Origin: CAUZIR01 sp034421295
GTDB taxonomy: Bacteria > Chloroflexota > Dehalococcoidia > Lucifugimonadales > UBA2962
Assembly (NCBI GenBank): GCA_034421295.1
Contig: DAOUKM010000003.1
Coordinates: 197,194-261,193 of the forward strand
DNA length: 64,000 nt
Reading direction: 5' to 3'
In this document: positions 63,549 through 64,000 of the stretch, in pieces
How positions within the stretch are numbered: the first letter of the stretch is position 1
Layout: each line of letters opens with the position of its first letter
The notes under the pieces: generated by a model
What the model was told of the DNA's origin: nothing
What the model saw: only the letters and a program-made list of their open reading frames with translations
The model's database searches: none
Program-made: the position numbers and the translations under genes

Positions 63549-64000
63549 TCAGGAGGCCGCGATTAACTCCTGAATCCTCCCGACTACCTGATCTATCCGC
63601 AGGCCGTCGGTGTCGATCCTCACGGCGTCTATGGCGGGCCGGAGAGGGGAGTCTGAGCGCTCGGAGTCAATCTTATCACGCATCTGGATGTCGGCTGTCA
63701 GTCGCTGCATGTCACGGACGTCGCCCTTTCTTCTGAACTCGTCGTATCGGCGCCTCACCCTGATGTGCAGGGAGGCCTCAAGGAATACCTTGACCGGAGC
63801 GTCGGGCAGGACGACCGTTCCGATGTCACGCCCCACGACAACGATCCCCACAGGGTCCTGGGCCGCGATCCGCCTCTGCTGACTCACCAGGGCCCTGCGG
63901 ACACCGGAAACCGCCGAGACCTCCGACACGTTCAACTCCACCTGCTGCGAGCGCTTCAGGTCGGTGACATCGGTGCCTTCGACCACGATGCGCTGCTCAC
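63549..64000 (-). CDS. cmk: Cytidylate kinase (partial, 5' end outside window)
   Basis: The C-terminal 150 residues of CMP kinase run off the right edge. VEGTDVTDL is close to the GRDVT site. The family core VVVGRDIGTVVLPDAPVKVFL and the lid segment RVRRRYDEFRRKG follow. The frame is open to the last base, so an ATG seen inside is not the start. Confidence 0.96.
   Translation of the reverse strand, partial: EQRIVVEGTDVTDLKRSQQVELNVSEVSAVSGVRRALVSQQRRIAAQDPVGIVVVGRDIGTVVLPDAPVKVFLEASLHIRVRRRYDEFRRKGDVRDMQRLTADIQMRDKIDSERSDSPLRPAIDAVRIDTDGLRIDQVVGRIQELIAAS

Overview
The window reads as one bacterial chromosome segment with two halves. The right half (about 31.9-64 kb) is dense, high-GC and housekeeping. 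The left half (about 2.4-31.9 kb) is a looser accessory region of recombinases, decayed transposases, toxin-antitoxin genes, restriction-modification and many HEPN-like, FRG, DGQHR, CBS and NYN domain proteins. I infer a Chloroflexota bacterium, perhaps SAR202 or Dehalococcoidia-like. The reasons are the Thr/Pro-rich lipoprotein linker, the large serine recombinases, the frequent TTG and GTG starts and the gene orders. No taxonomic marker was searched, so this is inference.

Left edge (1-2.4 kb): the 5' part of an M16 zinc peptidase lipoprotein. Accessory region: 2.5-5.7 kb holds a full large serine recombinase, a decayed convergent copy, and a short recombinase 5' remnant on the far side of a MscS-like gene. 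Then come an XRE-NYN fusion, a DUF4238 protein, an HTH/coiled-coil/membrane protein and a replication-relaxation-like protein. At 11.3-15.4 kb is a four-gene minus-strand operon: HEPN-DGQHR, DGQHR, a small protein, and CBS-HEPN. This is my best candidate for an undescribed system, because no phosphorothioation (dnd) genes are present. At 16.4-17.8 kb higBA is followed by a second CBS-HEPN gene. A truncated copy of the relaxation-like gene, small ORFs and an IS1-like wreck follow. At 20.1-29.8 kb an FRG-TPR protein, an IS630 remnant, a DUF5677-like protein, a single-chain type ISP restriction-modification enzyme, a pentapeptide-repeat membrane protein coupled to it, and a pentapeptide-FRG protein lie together. 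Two tandem HEPN-like genes end the region next to tRNA-Val, whose 3' end points into it.

Housekeeping half: tRNA-Val and tRNA-Met; two tandem class III aminotransferases and purA; convergent to these rpsO-pnp-dapB-asd-dapA (diaminopimelate/lysine synthesis and RNA decay). Divergent from rpsO runs rpsB-tsf-pyrH-frr-uppS-cdsA-dxr-rseP-ispG-proS, covering translation, nucleotide supply, undecaprenyl and phospholipid precursors and the MEP isoprenoid pathway. A flavin-dependent monooxygenase and an SDR follow. Next is a Fe(III)-type ABC importer behind a promoter with an overlapping inverted repeat. Last is a minus-strand operon cmk-plsC-glmS-MFS-hydrolase, with cmk cut by the right edge.
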